NCBI RefSeq assembly: GCF_039539965.1
Contig: NZ_BAABED010000001.1
Coordinates: 3,658,001 to 3,722,000 of the forward strand
From: Arthrobacter methylotrophus
Lineage (GTDB): Bacteria > Actinomycetota > Actinomycetes > Actinomycetales > Micrococcaceae
Direction of reading: 5' to 3'
DNA length: 64,000 bases
Shown: positions 25,583 through 34,405 of the stretch, in pieces
Position numbering within the stretch: the first letter of the stretch is position 1
Layout: each line of letters opens with the position of its first letter
Program-made: the position numbers and the translations under genes
Notes under the pieces: generated by a model
What the model saw: only the letters and a program-made list of their open reading frames with translations
Told to the model about the DNA's origin: nothing
The model's database searches: none

Positions 25583-27190
25583 CTAGACGGAAGCGACGGC
25601 TAGCGACGCTTTGTTCTGCCGCAGCGAAGCGGTCTTTTCCAAGATGACTGCGAGTTCGTCGGGTGCGAACACCGCTGAGGTGAAGTGGTCAGGGCGTACG
25701 AGCACAAACTTCCCGCGATACTCTTCGAACTCCCGGTACAGCGAGCCATCCAGATCGATCAGCAAACCGTCCACCTCGGCAGTACGTGGCTGAACGTCAT
25801 CGAACGGGATGTACCAACGGGAGGCATCGAAGCGCTCGGCCACCTGCTTGGCTTCGGCCCAGGATTCCGACGCCACGTCAACGCCCAACAGCACCCAGTC
25901 GTTGCCGACGACATGATCCATGCGGGCGGTGGTGCGTGAAGTGGCGTCAAAGACCAGTGGTTGCCCGATGGCGCGGCCGGCGTTATGGGTGACGGACAAG
26001 TCCGAGACGAATTGGGCGATGGGACGGTAGCGCATCTCTTCAAAGAAGGCCCGCCCATCAGCGGTGCCCAGCTTTTGGCGAATGACTTCATCGCGATTGC
26101 GGGCCACTCGCTCCGAGGTGGTCATCACGACGCTGCCCAGACGGACCGACTGAGCAATAATCGCACCCGCATGAGGCTTGCGTTCAGGCTCGTAGCTGTC
26201 CAAGATGCTGTCCGGCGCCTTGCCTTTGACGACTTCCGCAACCTTCCACGTCAAGTTTGCGGCGTCACGAATACCGGAGTTCAGGCCCTGGCCGGCGAAC
26301 GGAGGCATCATGTGGGCAGCATCCCCGAGCAGGAAGAACCTGCCTTCGCGGTAGCGGTCTGCGTTGACTGCGTTGAAGCGGTAGTTGATGGCACGCTCAA
26401 CCTGGTGCGGCTCGATGTCGCGGTACGGCGCCACGAGCCGCTTGATCAGTTCGAAGTCCGGAGCCTGGCTTGGTTCTCCTTCGCCCGCGAAGAGGCGGAA
26501 TTCGTAGCGGCAACGCCCGTCCAGGCCCGGAACAATGACGTGGGGACGTTTCGGGTCTCCGTGATGCATTCCGTAACGCTCGGTGTGGGGATCCTCCAGG
26601 GTATCGGCCACGAGCCAGACATCCGAGTAGCTGCGACCGGACATTGCGTTGTCCATGACCAGTTCCCGAACGACGGAACGACCACCATCGGCGCCGAGGA
26701 CGTATCGCGCGGCGAGAACTTCAGTGCCTTTCGGACCCTCCGTGGTGACGTAAGCGAAATCGTCGTCCTGCTCAACATTCGTGACTTTGGTGTCGTACTC
26801 CAAAGTGACCCGTTCGTGGTTGATCAAGCCCTGAGCCAAGACCTTTTCCAGATCAGGCTGCGCGAAGGGATTCTTGAAGGGGTGGCCCAAACGGAATGGG
26901 GTTGCCCCGCGCGCCTGGAAAACCGGGCGATTGCCGGCGTCGTAGTAGCGGGTTCCCGTGCCCGGCACGATGATGCTGGAAATGTCATGGTCGATACCGG
27001 CCTGCTGGTAGGTGCGCAGCGCCTCGTCATCGATGCTGATCGCCTTCGGTTCCTCACTGGTTCCGGAGCGCATTTCCAAGACAATCACGTTGATTCCACG
27101 TGCAGCCAGCAGGGCAGCTGAGGTCATTCCGACCGGCCCCGCACCCACAACTACTGCGTCCGTGGAGCGCGCCACGTTGCGTTCGCTCAT
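25583..27190 (-). CDS. FAD-dependent aromatic hydroxylase (PHBH/MhpA-like)
   Basis: Class A flavin monooxygenase of about 535 residues, similar in length to MhpA and PheA-type hydroxylases. GAGPVGMTSAALLAARG with following VLE is the FAD fold; VLGADGGRSVVREL is the DG motif (near 165); FFLLGDAAHMMPPFAGQGLN is the second FAD motif (near 285). A C-terminal thioredoxin-like domain follows. It would add OH to a phenol using NAD(P)H and O2. ATG at 27190 lies 8 nt from AGAGG; an ATG at 27196 is possible but too close to the site. First gene of the meta-cleavage operon, divergent from LysR. Confidence 0.92.
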   Translation of the reverse strand: MSERNVARSTDAVVVGAGPVGMTSAALLAARGINVIVLEMRSGTSEEPKAISIDDEALRTYQQAGIDHDISSIIVPGTGTRYYDAGNRPVFQARGATPFRLGHPFKNPFAQPDLEKVLAQGLINHERVTLEYDTKVTNVEQDDDFAYVTTEGPKGTEVLAARYVLGADGGRSVVRELVMDNAMSGRSYSDVWLVADTLEDPHTERYGMHHGDPKRPHVIVPGLDGRCRYEFRLFAGEGEPSQAPDFELIKRLVAPYRDIEPHQVERAINYRFNAVNADRYREGRFFLLGDAAHMMPPFAGQGLNSGIRDAANLTWKVAEVVKGKAPDSILDSYEPERKPHAGAIIAQSVRLGSVVMTTSERVARNRDEVIRQKLGTADGRAFFEEMRYRPIAQFVSDLSVTHNAGRAIGQPLVFDATSRTTARMDHVVGNDWVLLGVDVASESWAEAKQVAERFDASRWYIPFDDVQPRTAEVDGLLIDLDGSLYREFEEYRGKFVLVRPDHFTSAVFAPDELAVILEKTASLRQNKASLAVASV

Positions 27191-27314
27191 CTCCATGTCC
27201 TCTCTCGACTGTTGTATTCAGACTAGGAGTTTCATGCCCTATTTTCAAGGGCATATGTCCTGGAATATAGGAATTGATTCAAATTCTGGAGTTTTGCATC
27301 CGCAATGAGATCAC

Positions 27315-27343
27315 TTGAGTATCTTTGACTGGTTACCTATACT
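27315..27343 (+). promoter_or_regulatory. Promoter of the LysR gene, giving a near-leaderless mRNA
   Basis: TTGAGT (27315-27320), 17 bp, TATACT (27338-27343). The expected start of transcription falls at about 27350-27352, the ATG itself, and no Shine-Dalgarno sequence is present. GGTTACC at 27331-27337, a half of the LysR box, lies between the two hexamers, so self-repression is plausible. Confidence 0.65.
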
Positions 27344-27351
27344 CTTTTGAT

Positions 27352-28233
27352 ATGGATGTCAGAAATGCGCAAGCCTTCGTGGCCGTGGCGGAGGAGCTTC
27401 ACTTCGGCAGGGCAGCCCAGCGGCTCCACATAGCGCAGCCGCCCCTCAGTCGCTTGATTCGGCAACTCGAAGCCGACCTGGGTGCGCCGCTGTTTGAGCG
27501 CAATACCCGCAAGGTTGAACTCACCACGCATGGCGAGGCCCTCCTGGAGCCGGCCCGCGAGTTGATCATGCTCTCCCAGCGAATGCGGGAGATTGCCAAA
27601 CAATCCGAGTTGGGCGAGACCGGCAGGATCAGTTTGGGGTTCGGTGAGGCTGCGGCCAATCAAATCGTCGGCGAACTCGCCCGCAGGGTCAGGCAAAACC
27701 ACCCCGGCATTACCTTGGACCTGGTCAACTCCCAGTTCTGGCACACGGGTATCGAAAAGCTGATCGATGGTCGACTGGATCTGTTGATTGGCCGCTGGGA
27801 CCTCCTGCCGGCAGAGGTCGATTCATTTGTGATCGGATACGACGACGAGCTGATCACCCTGCCTGACAACCACTCCCTGGCAACCCGCGAAAGCATAGCT
27901 CCTGCCGAACTCGCCGCTGAGCCATGGGTGGTTCTTCAGGGCGGAAACTCGCAGCTGCCCAACCGGATAAACCGCTTGGCCCAGGCAGGCGGATTCGTCC
28001 CTCGAATTGTCCAAGTGGCCCCGGACTCGTCCACCGTGCTCTTGCTGGTAGCCGCCGGTATCGGGATCTCACTGTCACTGTCGAGCATTCGGGACAATCT
28101 TCCGACCCGGGGTGTCGTGTTCAAGCCGTTAAATCCGGGCAACGACCCCGTGCCGGTTCGCATGATTTGGCGCAGGGTGGACAGGAGCCCGGTCCTGAAC
28201 AAAGTCTTGAACATCACCAAGGGACTGTTCTAG
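27352..28233 (+). CDS. LysR-family transcriptional regulator
   Basis: LysR-type regulator of 293 residues: winged helix at 1-60 (FVAVAEELHFGRAAQRLHIAQPPLSRLIRQLE, split around residue 25) and an inducer-binding domain of periplasmic-protein fold (about 88-290). Divergent from the ring-hydroxylase operon, the classical LysR layout. ATG at 27352 is preferred because the family begins just before the HTH and the promoter points to it. It probably activates promoters carrying TTACC-N5-GGTAT at 17946, 22816 and 29337. Confidence 0.92.
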   Translation: MDVRNAQAFVAVAEELHFGRAAQRLHIAQPPLSRLIRQLEADLGAPLFERNTRKVELTTHGEALLEPARELIMLSQRMREIAKQSELGETGRISLGFGEAAANQIVGELARRVRQNHPGITLDLVNSQFWHTGIEKLIDGRLDLLIGRWDLLPAEVDSFVIGYDDELITLPDNHSLATRESIAPAELAAEPWVVLQGGNSQLPNRINRLAQAGGFVPRIVQVAPDSSTVLLLVAAGIGISLSLSSIRDNLPTRGVVFKPLNPGNDPVPVRMIWRRVDRSPVLNKVLNITKGLF

Positions 28234-28257
28234 GGGCCGAGCAGTTGATGTGACGAT

Positions 28258-29226
28258 TCAGGGAACCAGAATGGTCTTTCCCGTCGTTGCGCGCCCCTCC
28301 AGGGCAGCGTGGGCCGCAGCGGCTTCGGCCAGCGGGAAACGGGAGCCGATGTGGATGTCGAGCTTGCCGGCTGCGACCAGATCGAAGACTTCGGTGGTCC
28401 GCCACCGCCGCTCTTCGTCGGTACGCAGGTAATCACCCGTTTTGGGCCGGGTCACGTACAGGGAACCGTGGGTGTTGAGCCGTTGCAACTGCACAGGCGG
28501 CACCGGCCCGGAAGAACCTCCGAAGAGAACCATAGTGCCACGGACCTTAAGGGAAGCCAGCGAGCCGTCGAACGTATCCTTCCCCACGCCGTCGAACACG
28601 ACGTCGACGCCGCGACTGTCGGTGAGTTCGCGAACGGACGTCGGTACGTCCTCATAATTCAAGACGTAGTCGGCGCCGGCTGCCCGGGCAATCCCGGCCT
28701 TGGCCGGGGTGGAAGTGGTCGCGAAGACAGTGGCGCCCCGCAGCTTGGACATTTGAATCAACAGACGGCCAACTCCCCCGGCACCGGCGTGGATGAGGAC
28801 AGCCTCGCCGGCTTTGACCTCGTAGCAGGAGTTCACCAGGTAGTGGGCCGTGATTCCTTGGGACATCATGGCACCGGCAGTCTCCAGAGGAACACCGGCC
28901 GGAACCGGGACGGCCTTCGAAGATCCGATCAAGGTGTGGGTAGCGTACGTCTGCTTGCCCCACATGGTGGCCACGCGGTCCCCGATCTCAAATCCGATGA
29001 CACCTTCGCCCAGCGCTTGAACCGTGCCCGCACATTCACTTCCCGGCACGAAGGGGTAATCCACAGCGTAAACGCCGGCCCGCCGGTAGGTCTCAATGAA
29101 GTTGATGCCCGTAGCGGCAACCTTGACCAAAAGCTGCCCCGGGCCAGGCGCAGGGATGCTCATGGGAACGAGTTCGAGAACTTCGGGACCGCCGGCTTTG
29201 CTGGCAACAACTTTATGGGAAGTCAT
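28258..29226 (-). CDS. Quinone oxidoreductase-like NADPH dehydrogenase (zinc-free MDR)
   Basis: Medium-chain reductase of 322 residues without zinc ligands, similar to QorA. Landmarks are GINFIETYRRAGVY (near 40), the NADPH fold HAGAGGVGRLLIQMSK (near 145) and FDGVGKDTFDGSL. It would reduce a quinone or enone with NADPH. The start is ATG at 29226; a longer frame from 29304 has no site and enters the regulatory region. Convergent with LysR, 24 nt apart. The LysR box at 29337-29351 may serve it or the divergent MFS gene. Confidence 0.88.
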   Translation of the reverse strand: MTSHKVVASKAGGPEVLELVPMSIPAPGPGQLLVKVAATGINFIETYRRAGVYAVDYPFVPGSECAGTVQALGEGVIGFEIGDRVATMWGKQTYATHTLIGSSKAVPVPAGVPLETAGAMMSQGITAHYLVNSCYEVKAGEAVLIHAGAGGVGRLLIQMSKLRGATVFATTSTPAKAGIARAAGADYVLNYEDVPTSVRELTDSRGVDVVFDGVGKDTFDGSLASLKVRGTMVLFGGSSGPVPPVQLQRLNTHGSLYVTRPKTGDYLRTDEERRWRTTEVFDLVAAGKLDIHIGSRFPLAEAAAAHAALEGRATTGKTILVP

Positions 29227-29336
29227 GTTTGGAGCTTTCTGTGGTTTCGGGGCGTTGCGGAAGGCGCATTCAAGGCGCGTGACACTGATTGAAGTATTCA
29301 ACATTTACCCATAACCATCAATATCAAATCGCATAT

Positions 29337-29351
29337 ATACCCAATAGGTAA
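29337..29351. promoter_or_regulatory. LysR-type box between quinone reductase and MFS genes
   Basis: ATACC-CAATA-GGTAA, the same interrupted dyad as at 17946-17960 and 22816-22830. A GAAGTA block as in those promoters lies at 29291, but 21 bp (two helical turns) farther away. This could drive the quinone reductase, the MFS pump or both. Confidence 0.55.
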
Positions 29352-29476
29352 ATATTCCTATCAAAATTGGTCTTATAATACCCACCTTCTTGTCGTGTAA
29401 CCTGACTTTCTCGAACCCACTTCACGCAGCTTGTCGGCACTCGTCAGGCCAGCTCGAACGTGAGAGAAGGAATATT

Positions 29477-31000
29477 GTGCTGATCGACCGGCAACAAGCC
29501 ATCCATCCGACGCCAGATCCGGCACGGTGGCGCATCCTGGCCGTGCTCTTGACTGCGCAGTTCATGTCCCTGGTCGGCATCAGCATCGTCAATGTGGTGC
29601 TGCCCTCCATCCAGGAAGGGGTGGGCGCCTCGCAGGCTGACCTGCAGTGGGTCTTGTCAGGTTATTCCCTGGCTTTCGGCGTGGTGCTCATTGCGGCAGG
29701 CCGAGCCGGGGATGTGCTTGGCCGAGGCGCCTTCTTCATCATTGGCGTCACCATCTTTACGCTGGCCTCTGTTGTCGCAGGGCTGGCCACGGATCCGTTG
29801 AGCCTGAATATTGCGCGATTTGTCCAGGGAGCCGGATCCGGGCTGATCAATCCCCAGGTGATGGGAATGATGCAGCAGAACTTTCGGGGCCGCGACCTCG
29901 GAAAAGCATATGGATTCTTTGGAACCGTGGCTGGAATCTCGGTTGCCGTCGGTCCGCTCCTCGGCGGTGTCCTCATAGCCTTCCTCGGCGCCGCCGCAGG
30001 GTGGAGATGGACTTTTCTGGTGAACGTCCCGATCGGTTTGACGACCATCATCCTGGCGTGCCGTTGGTTTCCGCGTCCGCTGTTCTCCCGAACCGAACGC
30101 GAGCGGCTCGACGCACAAAGGAATGCACAAGGGAATGCACAAGGGAAGCAGCAGACCCGCCGTGACTCCCGTGATCTGGATCCCGTGGGCTGCGTGCTTC
30201 TCGGGCTCGCTGTGCTGACCTTCCTGCTGCCTTTCGTCCAGGGGCGCGAAACAGCTTGGGTGTGGTGGCTGCTTCCCACGAGCCTGGTGCTTCTCGGGCT
30301 GTGGATAGCCTGGGAACGCTCCTACGCCTCGCGAGGCAGGTTCCCCATGGTTGACCTGGCGTTGTTCGGCATTGGATCCTTCAGCCTTGGAAACATCATC
30401 GGCGGCCTTTACTATCTGGGCATCACGAGCGTGTGGGTCTTGGTGGCGATCTACACCCAGCAGGGACAAGGATTCAGCGCACTGCAAGCCGGGCTGCTGG
30501 GCCTTCCGTCCGCTCTCTTTGCCGCCGCGAGCTCGCATTGGGCGGGCCGACGGGTGACGGACTACGGACGCAAGATCGTGATTTGGGGAATTTTCAGCGC
30601 GCTGCTCGGCCTGGGGTTGAGTATCGGCGTCATCGAACTACATGCGATGGGAAACGTTAGCTTGTGGTGGCTCCTCGTCTCGCTTTCCTTCATGGGCATA
30701 GCCCAAGGCGCCATCATTTCGCCGAATCAAACGCTGACCATGATGGAAGTTCCGGTTGAACAATCCGGTACCGCAGGTGGGTTGACCCAGGCGTTCCAGC
30801 GGATCGGCACGGCAGTAGGCATAGCCATGATCACGGCAGTCTTCTTCAGCACCCTGCGCCTGAGCACGTGGGACACAGCGATGAGTGTCGCGCTGGCGTC
30901 GATCGGCATGGTCGTCGTGATCACGCTCATTGTGGCGCTCGGCGATCAACGCCGTCGCAACGCAAACGGCCGTCAGGAAAGAGCGAGTATTTCAGCGTGA
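29477..31000 (+). CDS. MFS drug-efflux-type transporter (DHA2, 14 segments)
   Basis: Membrane protein of 507 residues with 14 predicted segments, EmrB/QacA-like. Visible: SIVNVVLPSIQEGVGASQADLQW at segment 1 and loop, AGRAGDVLGRGAFF, and the DHA2 motif C region GLINPQVMGMM with GPLLGGVL. It probably exports a toxic aromatic compound or intermediate. GTG at 29477 follows AGAAGGA; an upstream ATG at 29390 lacks a site. A short NAQGNAQGKQQ repeat marks the cytoplasmic loop near 217. Its end overlaps the convergent thiolase gene by 9 nt. Confidence 0.88.
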   Translation: MLIDRQQAIHPTPDPARWRILAVLLTAQFMSLVGISIVNVVLPSIQEGVGASQADLQWVLSGYSLAFGVVLIAAGRAGDVLGRGAFFIIGVTIFTLASVVAGLATDPLSLNIARFVQGAGSGLINPQVMGMMQQNFRGRDLGKAYGFFGTVAGISVAVGPLLGGVLIAFLGAAAGWRWTFLVNVPIGLTTIILACRWFPRPLFSRTERERLDAQRNAQGNAQGKQQTRRDSRDLDPVGCVLLGLAVLTFLLPFVQGRETAWVWWLLPTSLVLLGLWIAWERSYASRGRFPMVDLALFGIGSFSLGNIIGGLYYLGITSVWVLVAIYTQQGQGFSALQAGLLGLPSALFAAASSHWAGRRVTDYGRKIVIWGIFSALLGLGLSIGVIELHAMGNVSLWWLLVSLSFMGIAQGAIISPNQTLTMMEVPVEQSGTAGGLTQAFQRIGTAVGIAMITAVFFSTLRLSTWDTAMSVALASIGMVVVITLIVALGDQRRRNANGRQERASISA

Positions 31001-32179
31001 CAGGAGCAGTGCCTCGCCTTGGCCGCCGCCGCCACACAAGGCGACTGCGGCTTTGCCGGTGCCGCGACGCATGAGCTCATGGACGGCCGAGACGACAACC
31101 CGTGCGCCGGAGGCGCCGATGGGGTGGCCGAGGGCGATCGCTCCCCCGTTGACGTTGACCTTCTCCATGCCGAGACCGAGCTGTTCGGCTGAGTGCAGGG
31201 CCACTGAGGCGAACGCCTCGTTGATCTCCACGAAGTCCAGATCAACGGTGGTCCAGCCCTGTGCCTTGAGTGCTTTGCTGATGGCGCGGGCCGGTTTGTC
31301 CGGCAGGGAGGTGTCCGGGCCCGCGGTCTGTCCCGCCGCGCCGAGCACCGCCAGCACTTCAAGGCCGTGTGCCTGGGCGTAGCCGCGGGTGGTCAGGACG
31401 ACTGCGGCAGCGCCATCGTTGAGCGGGGAGGCGTTGCCCGCGGTCACCGTGCCGCTCGCTGAGAAGGCCGGCCTGAGCTTGCCGAGTGATTCCGCGGTGC
31501 TGTCCGGGCGTACGCCCTCATCGGTACCCACAAGTTCGGTCTCGCCGCGGCGCCGGGGAACCTTGACCGGGACGATCTCGGCGTCGAAGAGACCGGCGGC
31601 CTGGGCAGCGGCGGCACGCCGGTGAGAATCGGCGGCGGCTTTGTCCTGCTCGGTGCGGGGAATGCCCAGGGCATCACTGGCCCGGTCGGTAGCCAGGCCC
31701 ATGGATACCTGTTGGAAGGCGTCCGTCAGCCCGTCGTGGGCGGCGGAGTCGATCAGCGCAGCGTCCCCATAGAGGTGACCTGCACGGGAACCGGCCAGCA
31801 GGTGCGGGGCGTTGCTCATGGATTCCTGCCCGCCGGCCACCACCACCGCAGCTTCACCCAGCCGCAGGAGCCGGCTAGCCTCGATAATGGCGCTCAGTCC
31901 GGAGAGACAGACCTTGTTGACGGTGACGGCGTGCGCGCTCAGTGGTACGCCTCCGGCGACGGCGGCCTGCCGGGCCGGATTCTGCCCGGCCCCCGCCTGG
32001 AGCACATGTCCCATGATGACCGCCTCGACGGCGTCAGCCTGAATCCCGGCCCTGTCCAGCGCTCCCGCGATCGCCGCTCCGCCGAGCTCGACGGCGGACA
32101 ACGGGGCCAGCTGGCCCATCAGCTTGCCCTGCGGGGTCCGGGCGGCACCGACGATGACAACATCTGCACTGGAAATCAT
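30992..32179 (-). CDS. Acetyl-CoA C-acetyltransferase (thiolase)
   Basis: Thiolase of 395 residues, Cys91 in NKVCLSGL, with GHPIGASG and CGGGGQG at the C-terminal sites. Very similar in layout to the thiolase at 11501. ATG at 32179 overlaps the FadB stop (ATGA) after AAGGAGAGAA; the longer frame lies within fadB. As partner of the neighbouring FadB, it would split acetoacetyl-CoA, the end of the glutaryl-CoA route. Confidence 0.92.
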   Translation of the reverse strand: MISSADVVIVGAARTPQGKLMGQLAPLSAVELGGAAIAGALDRAGIQADAVEAVIMGHVLQAGAGQNPARQAAVAGGVPLSAHAVTVNKVCLSGLSAIIEASRLLRLGEAAVVVAGGQESMSNAPHLLAGSRAGHLYGDAALIDSAAHDGLTDAFQQVSMGLATDRASDALGIPRTEQDKAAADSHRRAAAAQAAGLFDAEIVPVKVPRRRGETELVGTDEGVRPDSTAESLGKLRPAFSASGTVTAGNASPLNDGAAAVVLTTRGYAQAHGLEVLAVLGAAGQTAGPDTSLPDKPARAISKALKAQGWTTVDLDFVEINEAFASVALHSAEQLGLGMEKVNVNGGAIALGHPIGASGARVVVSAVHELMRRGTGKAAVALCGGGGQGEALLLSR

Positions 32180-34329
32180 TTCTCTCCTTGGAGGTGGCGA
32201 GCGAGGTCGCGAGGGGATGGAAGACCGGATACACGCAGTTCCGGATGGAACGCGGTCCCCGCTTCCCGGTCCAACAACGGGGTCAGCCCCCCGGTGTGGA
32301 AGGGGTAGTTGGCGCCGAGGATCATGCACAAATCGATCTGCTCCGGCCCGGCCACCACACCCTCCTCCAGCATCGCCGTGACTTCCTCGGCCAGCGCGGC
32401 CAGGATCCGGGAACGGACGGCACCCGCGTCTGCTGCCTTGGGCGCGGGGAGGAGGGAAGCCGCCTCCGGTGAGAGGCCGCCGTCGTCGTCCAGGTAGCCG
32501 GGAAGCCCGGCGGCGACCAGCTTCGCGAGGCTGGCACTGACGCCGAACCGTTCCGGATAGCTCTGGTGCATCTTCTCGCAGATGTGCAGCTGGACCGCAG
32601 GCCCGATGAACTGCAGGAGCTGCAGCGGTGTCATGGGCAAGCCCAGCGGGTCCAGCGCGTGGTCAACGGTGGCCGGATCGGCGCCGTCGTCAAGCAGGGA
32701 AAGAACCTCGTTGAAGAGCCGGGTCAGCACCCGGTTGACCACGAAGCCTGCCGTGTCCGTGACGAGCACGGCCGTCTTGCGCAACCGTTTGGCGAGCTCG
32801 AACGCCGTCGCGAGCGTGGTCTGGTCCGTCTGCGGGGTGGTGATGATCTCCACGAGCGGCAAAACGGCTACCGGGTTGAAGAAGTGGAAGCCGATGAGCC
32901 GCCCGGGCCGCTCGAGGCCCGCGCCCATTTCCTCGATGGAGAGCGAGGACGTGTTGGTCAGCAGCAGCGCGTCCGCCCGCAGCAGCGGCTCCAGTTCGGC
33001 GAACACCGCCCGCTTGACCTCCAGCTCCTCGAAGACCGCTTCGATGACCACGTCGCAGTCTGCGAAGGCTTTCTTGTCGATGCAGCCCGTCACCAGAGCG
33101 CGGATGGCCTCCGCCTCGGCGGGGTCCAGCTGTCCCCGAACAGCGAGCTTGTCGAGCTGCGTGCCGATCCATTCGAGCGCGGCGTTGATGCGGTCCTGCG
33201 ACAGATCCGTGATCCGCACCGGCACCCGCAATTGGCGCGCGAAGACCAGGGCGAGCTGGCTCGCCATCAACCCCGCACCGACGACGCCGACGGCGCGCAC
33301 AAGCAAGGGTTCGACGGCGGGACGTCCGGCGGGCTTCTTCGCCAACGACTGGGTCACGTGGAAGGCATAGATGCTCGCGCGGGCCTCGTCAGAGAGCAGC
33401 AGTTCGCCGAAAGCCTGGATTTCCGCCTCCTGTCCGGCCGCTCCGGCGGTGGCCGTGGCCGCCTCTACGATGAGTTCCAGTGCCCGGTAGGGTGCGGGCG
33501 CGGCACCGTGCAGGCGGGAATCGAGCTGGGCCCGGAGATCCTCCACCGCCGCGGGTCCGACGGTGGGGGCCGGCTCCGGCCGGGCGCCGCCGTCACGCGC
33601 CGCAGCCGCGGGCACGGCCGCAGGCACGGGCACGGGCGTGCCGGAAAGGACACCCGAGGCGAAATCCAGCGAGGCGGCCAGGAAGCCGTCCTCCGGGACC
33701 ACGGCATCGACCAGGCCAAGTTCCGCGGCGGCCCGGCCGCTCAAGTTCCTACCCCCGAGCGAATCGGAGACCACCAACCGTGCAGTCTCCGCGGGGCCCA
33801 GCAACGCTGCAGCCCGGGGAATGCCGCCCCAGCCCGGGATCAGGCCGAGGCGGACTTCGGGAAAGCCCAGCGCCCGAACGGAATCCGAGACGGTCCGGTA
33901 ACGCGCGTGGAGCGCCAATTCAAGGCCTCCGCCCAGCGCAACCCCGTTGATGAAAGCGAACGTGGGCAGCGGAAGCGCCTCCAGCAGGCCGAAGGCCTCA
34001 AGGCCCCGACGTGCAACGTCCGCGGCCTGCTCGGGAGTAACCGCCTCCGTCATCTTCTTCAGGTCTGCCCCGGCGCAGAAGACCGGGCCGGTTCCGGTCA
34101 CCGCGACCGCATCCACCCCGGACACGTCCAGCGCGCGCACCGCGGCCTCGAAATTATCCAACGACGCCGGACCCAAGGTCACGGGGCGGCCGTCAGCATT
34201 CCGCAAGACCAGGATGGCGAAGCGGTGACCAGCATAGGCCACATACTCGGTCGTTACCTCGGTGACAGACTCCACGGAGGTGGTTCTGCGCTCCCGGACA
34301 GTCTCCAGCGTTGCGGGCTTCTCAGACAC
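32176..34329 (-). CDS. FadB-like enoyl-CoA hydratase / 3-hydroxyacyl-CoA dehydrogenase fusion, second copy
   Basis: Bifunctional protein of 717 residues, paralogue of 9384-11504. The crotonase domain (about 30-215) keeps GGGLELAL and FPEVRLGLIPGWGG. The dehydrogenase NAD domain (about 350-540) has GAGLMASQ and HFFNPV, with the same L-M-A change from GAGTMG. The linker near 235-260 is rich in Pro, Ala and Arg. GTG at 34329 follows AAGGGAG. Here fadB precedes the thiolase, opposite to the other copy, and a TetR gene lies 66 nt upstream. Confidence 0.9.
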   Translation of the reverse strand: MSEKPATLETVRERRTTSVESVTEVTTEYVAYAGHRFAILVLRNADGRPVTLGPASLDNFEAAVRALDVSGVDAVAVTGTGPVFCAGADLKKMTEAVTPEQAADVARRGLEAFGLLEALPLPTFAFINGVALGGGLELALHARYRTVSDSVRALGFPEVRLGLIPGWGGIPRAAALLGPAETARLVVSDSLGGRNLSGRAAAELGLVDAVVPEDGFLAASLDFASGVLSGTPVPVPAAVPAAAARDGGARPEPAPTVGPAAVEDLRAQLDSRLHGAAPAPYRALELIVEAATATAGAAGQEAEIQAFGELLLSDEARASIYAFHVTQSLAKKPAGRPAVEPLLVRAVGVVGAGLMASQLALVFARQLRVPVRITDLSQDRINAALEWIGTQLDKLAVRGQLDPAEAEAIRALVTGCIDKKAFADCDVVIEAVFEELEVKRAVFAELEPLLRADALLLTNTSSLSIEEMGAGLERPGRLIGFHFFNPVAVLPLVEIITTPQTDQTTLATAFELAKRLRKTAVLVTDTAGFVVNRVLTRLFNEVLSLLDDGADPATVDHALDPLGLPMTPLQLLQFIGPAVQLHICEKMHQSYPERFGVSASLAKLVAAGLPGYLDDDGGLSPEAASLLPAPKAADAGAVRSRILAALAEEVTAMLEEGVVAGPEQIDLCMILGANYPFHTGGLTPLLDREAGTAFHPELRVSGLPSPRDLARHLQGEK

Positions 34330-34369
34330 GGCACTCCCTTGCGAATAATGGATACGCAAAGTTTCACTT

Positions 34370-34405
34370 GGGACTAAGTATCACGTCAAGCGGGACTACG
34401 TTTCA
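34370..34405 (-). promoter_or_regulatory. Direct repeat, possible TetR operator upstream of fadB
   Basis: GGGACTAAGTATCA (34370-34383) and GGGACTACGTTTCA (34392-34405), 12 of 14 identical with a 22 bp period; the first is in the near-palindrome ACTT-GGGACT-AAGT. It spans the end of the TetR gene and the fadB leader. Binding by the TetR protein is a guess. Confidence 0.4.

Noticed and set aside
25961..27121. Plus-strand frame of 386 codons opposite the flavin hydroxylase
   Set aside because: Lies fully inside a gene with complete FAD motifs; no ribosome site or family resemblance.
32566..34377. Long plus-strand frame (603 codons) opposite fadB
   Set aside because: Shadow of the fadB coding strand, Arg/Gly/His-rich and without motifs.
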